Both the position numbers and the translations under genes were made by a program. 64,000 nt of DNA from Strix aluco (taxonomy: Eukaryota > Chordata > Aves > Strigiformes > Strigidae), in assembly GCF_031877795.1 (NCBI RefSeq), contig NC_133954.1, forward strand, positions 10,445,466 through 10,509,465, given 5' to 3'. The notes beneath the pieces were generated by a model. That model saw only the letters and a program-made list of their open reading frames with translations. It was not told where the DNA came from and made no database searches. Positions 62,703 to 64,000 of this stretch are shown here, in pieces. The stretch's first letter is position 1. Every line of letters begins with the position of its first letter.

Positions 62703-64000
62703 CTGTTAAACAACAAACACATTAATTACTGTTTTCTTCCCCATCATTAAGAAAGCACTTTTTTATTTCTGTAGCAGATATCTAGCTCAGAGCTAGATAC
62801 AAGTGGGACATCTTGAACAGCAGATTTTGTAAGAGTATCTCCAAAGACTCAATCATGCAGCTTCTGAATATATTTGGCTACCCTAGCAATGAGACCCTTG
62901 AATAACAGTGTACAAATTGATGAATAAAATCATTCTCTTGCCACTAGGTAAATTCCATGTCAGGGTTGTGCAGGTGGGCAGTGGAGCTTCTAAGGTGTAA
63001 CCCCAGCAGCAACGGTTACTTCATGGGAAATTTTGACGGAATTCTCTTGGCTTCATTTAACTGTGGGCAAAACCTTCCCCCATTGCTCTAATTTAACTCA
63101 GAGGTTGACTCCAGATTTAAATTCTTTTGCAACAAAGAAGGTATTCCTTAAGTGATTTTTAACTAGCATAATGTGTTCCAGGTTAGGGAAATAGCAGCTA
63201 ACAACAGTGCTAAGGAATTGCCACTCTTCAGGTGTTAGGTTTTCCAAGTTTACTGCTCTCTGTGAACATCCCACATGTCCCACATAATTTCCTTCAGACA
63301 GCTAGAGGCATCTTCTGGCTGATTAGAAACCTTACAGTGTTTTTTTCACCCCTTTTTCTTAATGGATAGCTATAGACAAATGAAACATTAGGAAACACAA
63401 GATTTTTTAGCATTAAGGATTTAGAAAAACTTTCCAATTGTAAACTTTTTCTGAAGGTGTCTCTTTTGCCACATGCTTGGCTAATTGACATGTTTGGAAG
63501 ACACAGAATTTGATTTATGAAGGTGTTAATCAAAAAACTTAATCCAGATAAATACATATTAATGTTCTTCTCTTAGTCAAAAGGATAGTTTTAACTCAGA
63601 AATGTTACTTGTGGTGGAAATCCTCAAAGATCAGCTTACAAATAGAAAGCTGTGTCTGTTAGGCTCATTCTCCTTGCTGTGCACAAGGTGGTTCCCTCGC
63701 TAGTACATCAAAAAAGAATTCTGACGCTGAGTCATTAGTGATATAACAATATTTGTACACACATTTTAATTTTTGTTTTTCCTGTGAGGTACAGAAACAT
63801 GATTTTTAGGGCTCAGGTTTACATTTATCAAAGTACAGCTAGCAAGATTTTATTTTTAAAAAGTTTTAAGGACTGCATTTATGTGAGCTTTATTTATTTA
63901 TCCTTGTCACAATGCTGTGACAAAAATGCTGACAACTGAACTCCATATGCACTTAGCCTAATCCTCCTAAGTTCCCTAAGCACTTAAGAAAATTACATCT
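62703..64000 (-). other. SOST: SOST intron 1 (partial)
   Basis: This is intron sequence between exon 2 and the unseen exon 1, running off the window. I see no signal-peptide exon in it, so exon 1 must lie further right. No repeats are recognised. Confidence 0.8.

Overview
The window is vertebrate nuclear DNA, most likely from a bird. All five clear interspersed repeats are CR1 LINE fragments with avian-type 3' ends. There is also one solo LTR. The two recognisable genes have the intron-exon structure of vertebrate orthologues. Base composition looks AT-rich by eye (not computed), and most of the sequence is non-coding.

Layout. (1) About 1.7-5.7 kb, minus strand: a chain of putative exons with good splice sites and compatible reading phases. 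They encode a helical-repeat-like protein that I do not recognise. Weaker candidate exons that could belong to it lie at about 12.7 and 16.9 kb. (2) 6.6-7.4 kb: a CR1 fragment. 8.93-9.51 kb: a complete solo LTR with a 5-bp target duplication. 15.7-16.0 kb: another CR1. (3) 22.7-30.3 kb, minus strand: the complete coding part of MEOX1, a homeobox transcription factor, in three exons (248 residues). (4) 30.3-62.3 kb: a 32-kb interval with no gene I can support, holding three CR1 pieces and simple repeats. (5) 62.28-62.70 kb, minus strand: the last coding exon of SOST (sclerostin). Its first exon lies beyond the right edge.

In mammals MEOX1 and SOST are neighbours on the same strand, and the gap between them carries the distal bone enhancer of SOST (ECR5, in the region removed in van Buchem disease). 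The same order and orientation are kept here. The two proteins act separately: MEOX1 patterns somites and sclerotome, and sclerostin is a secreted Wnt/LRP antagonist made mainly by bone cells. The paralogous pair MEOX2/SOSTDC1 was considered and excluded on protein sequence.
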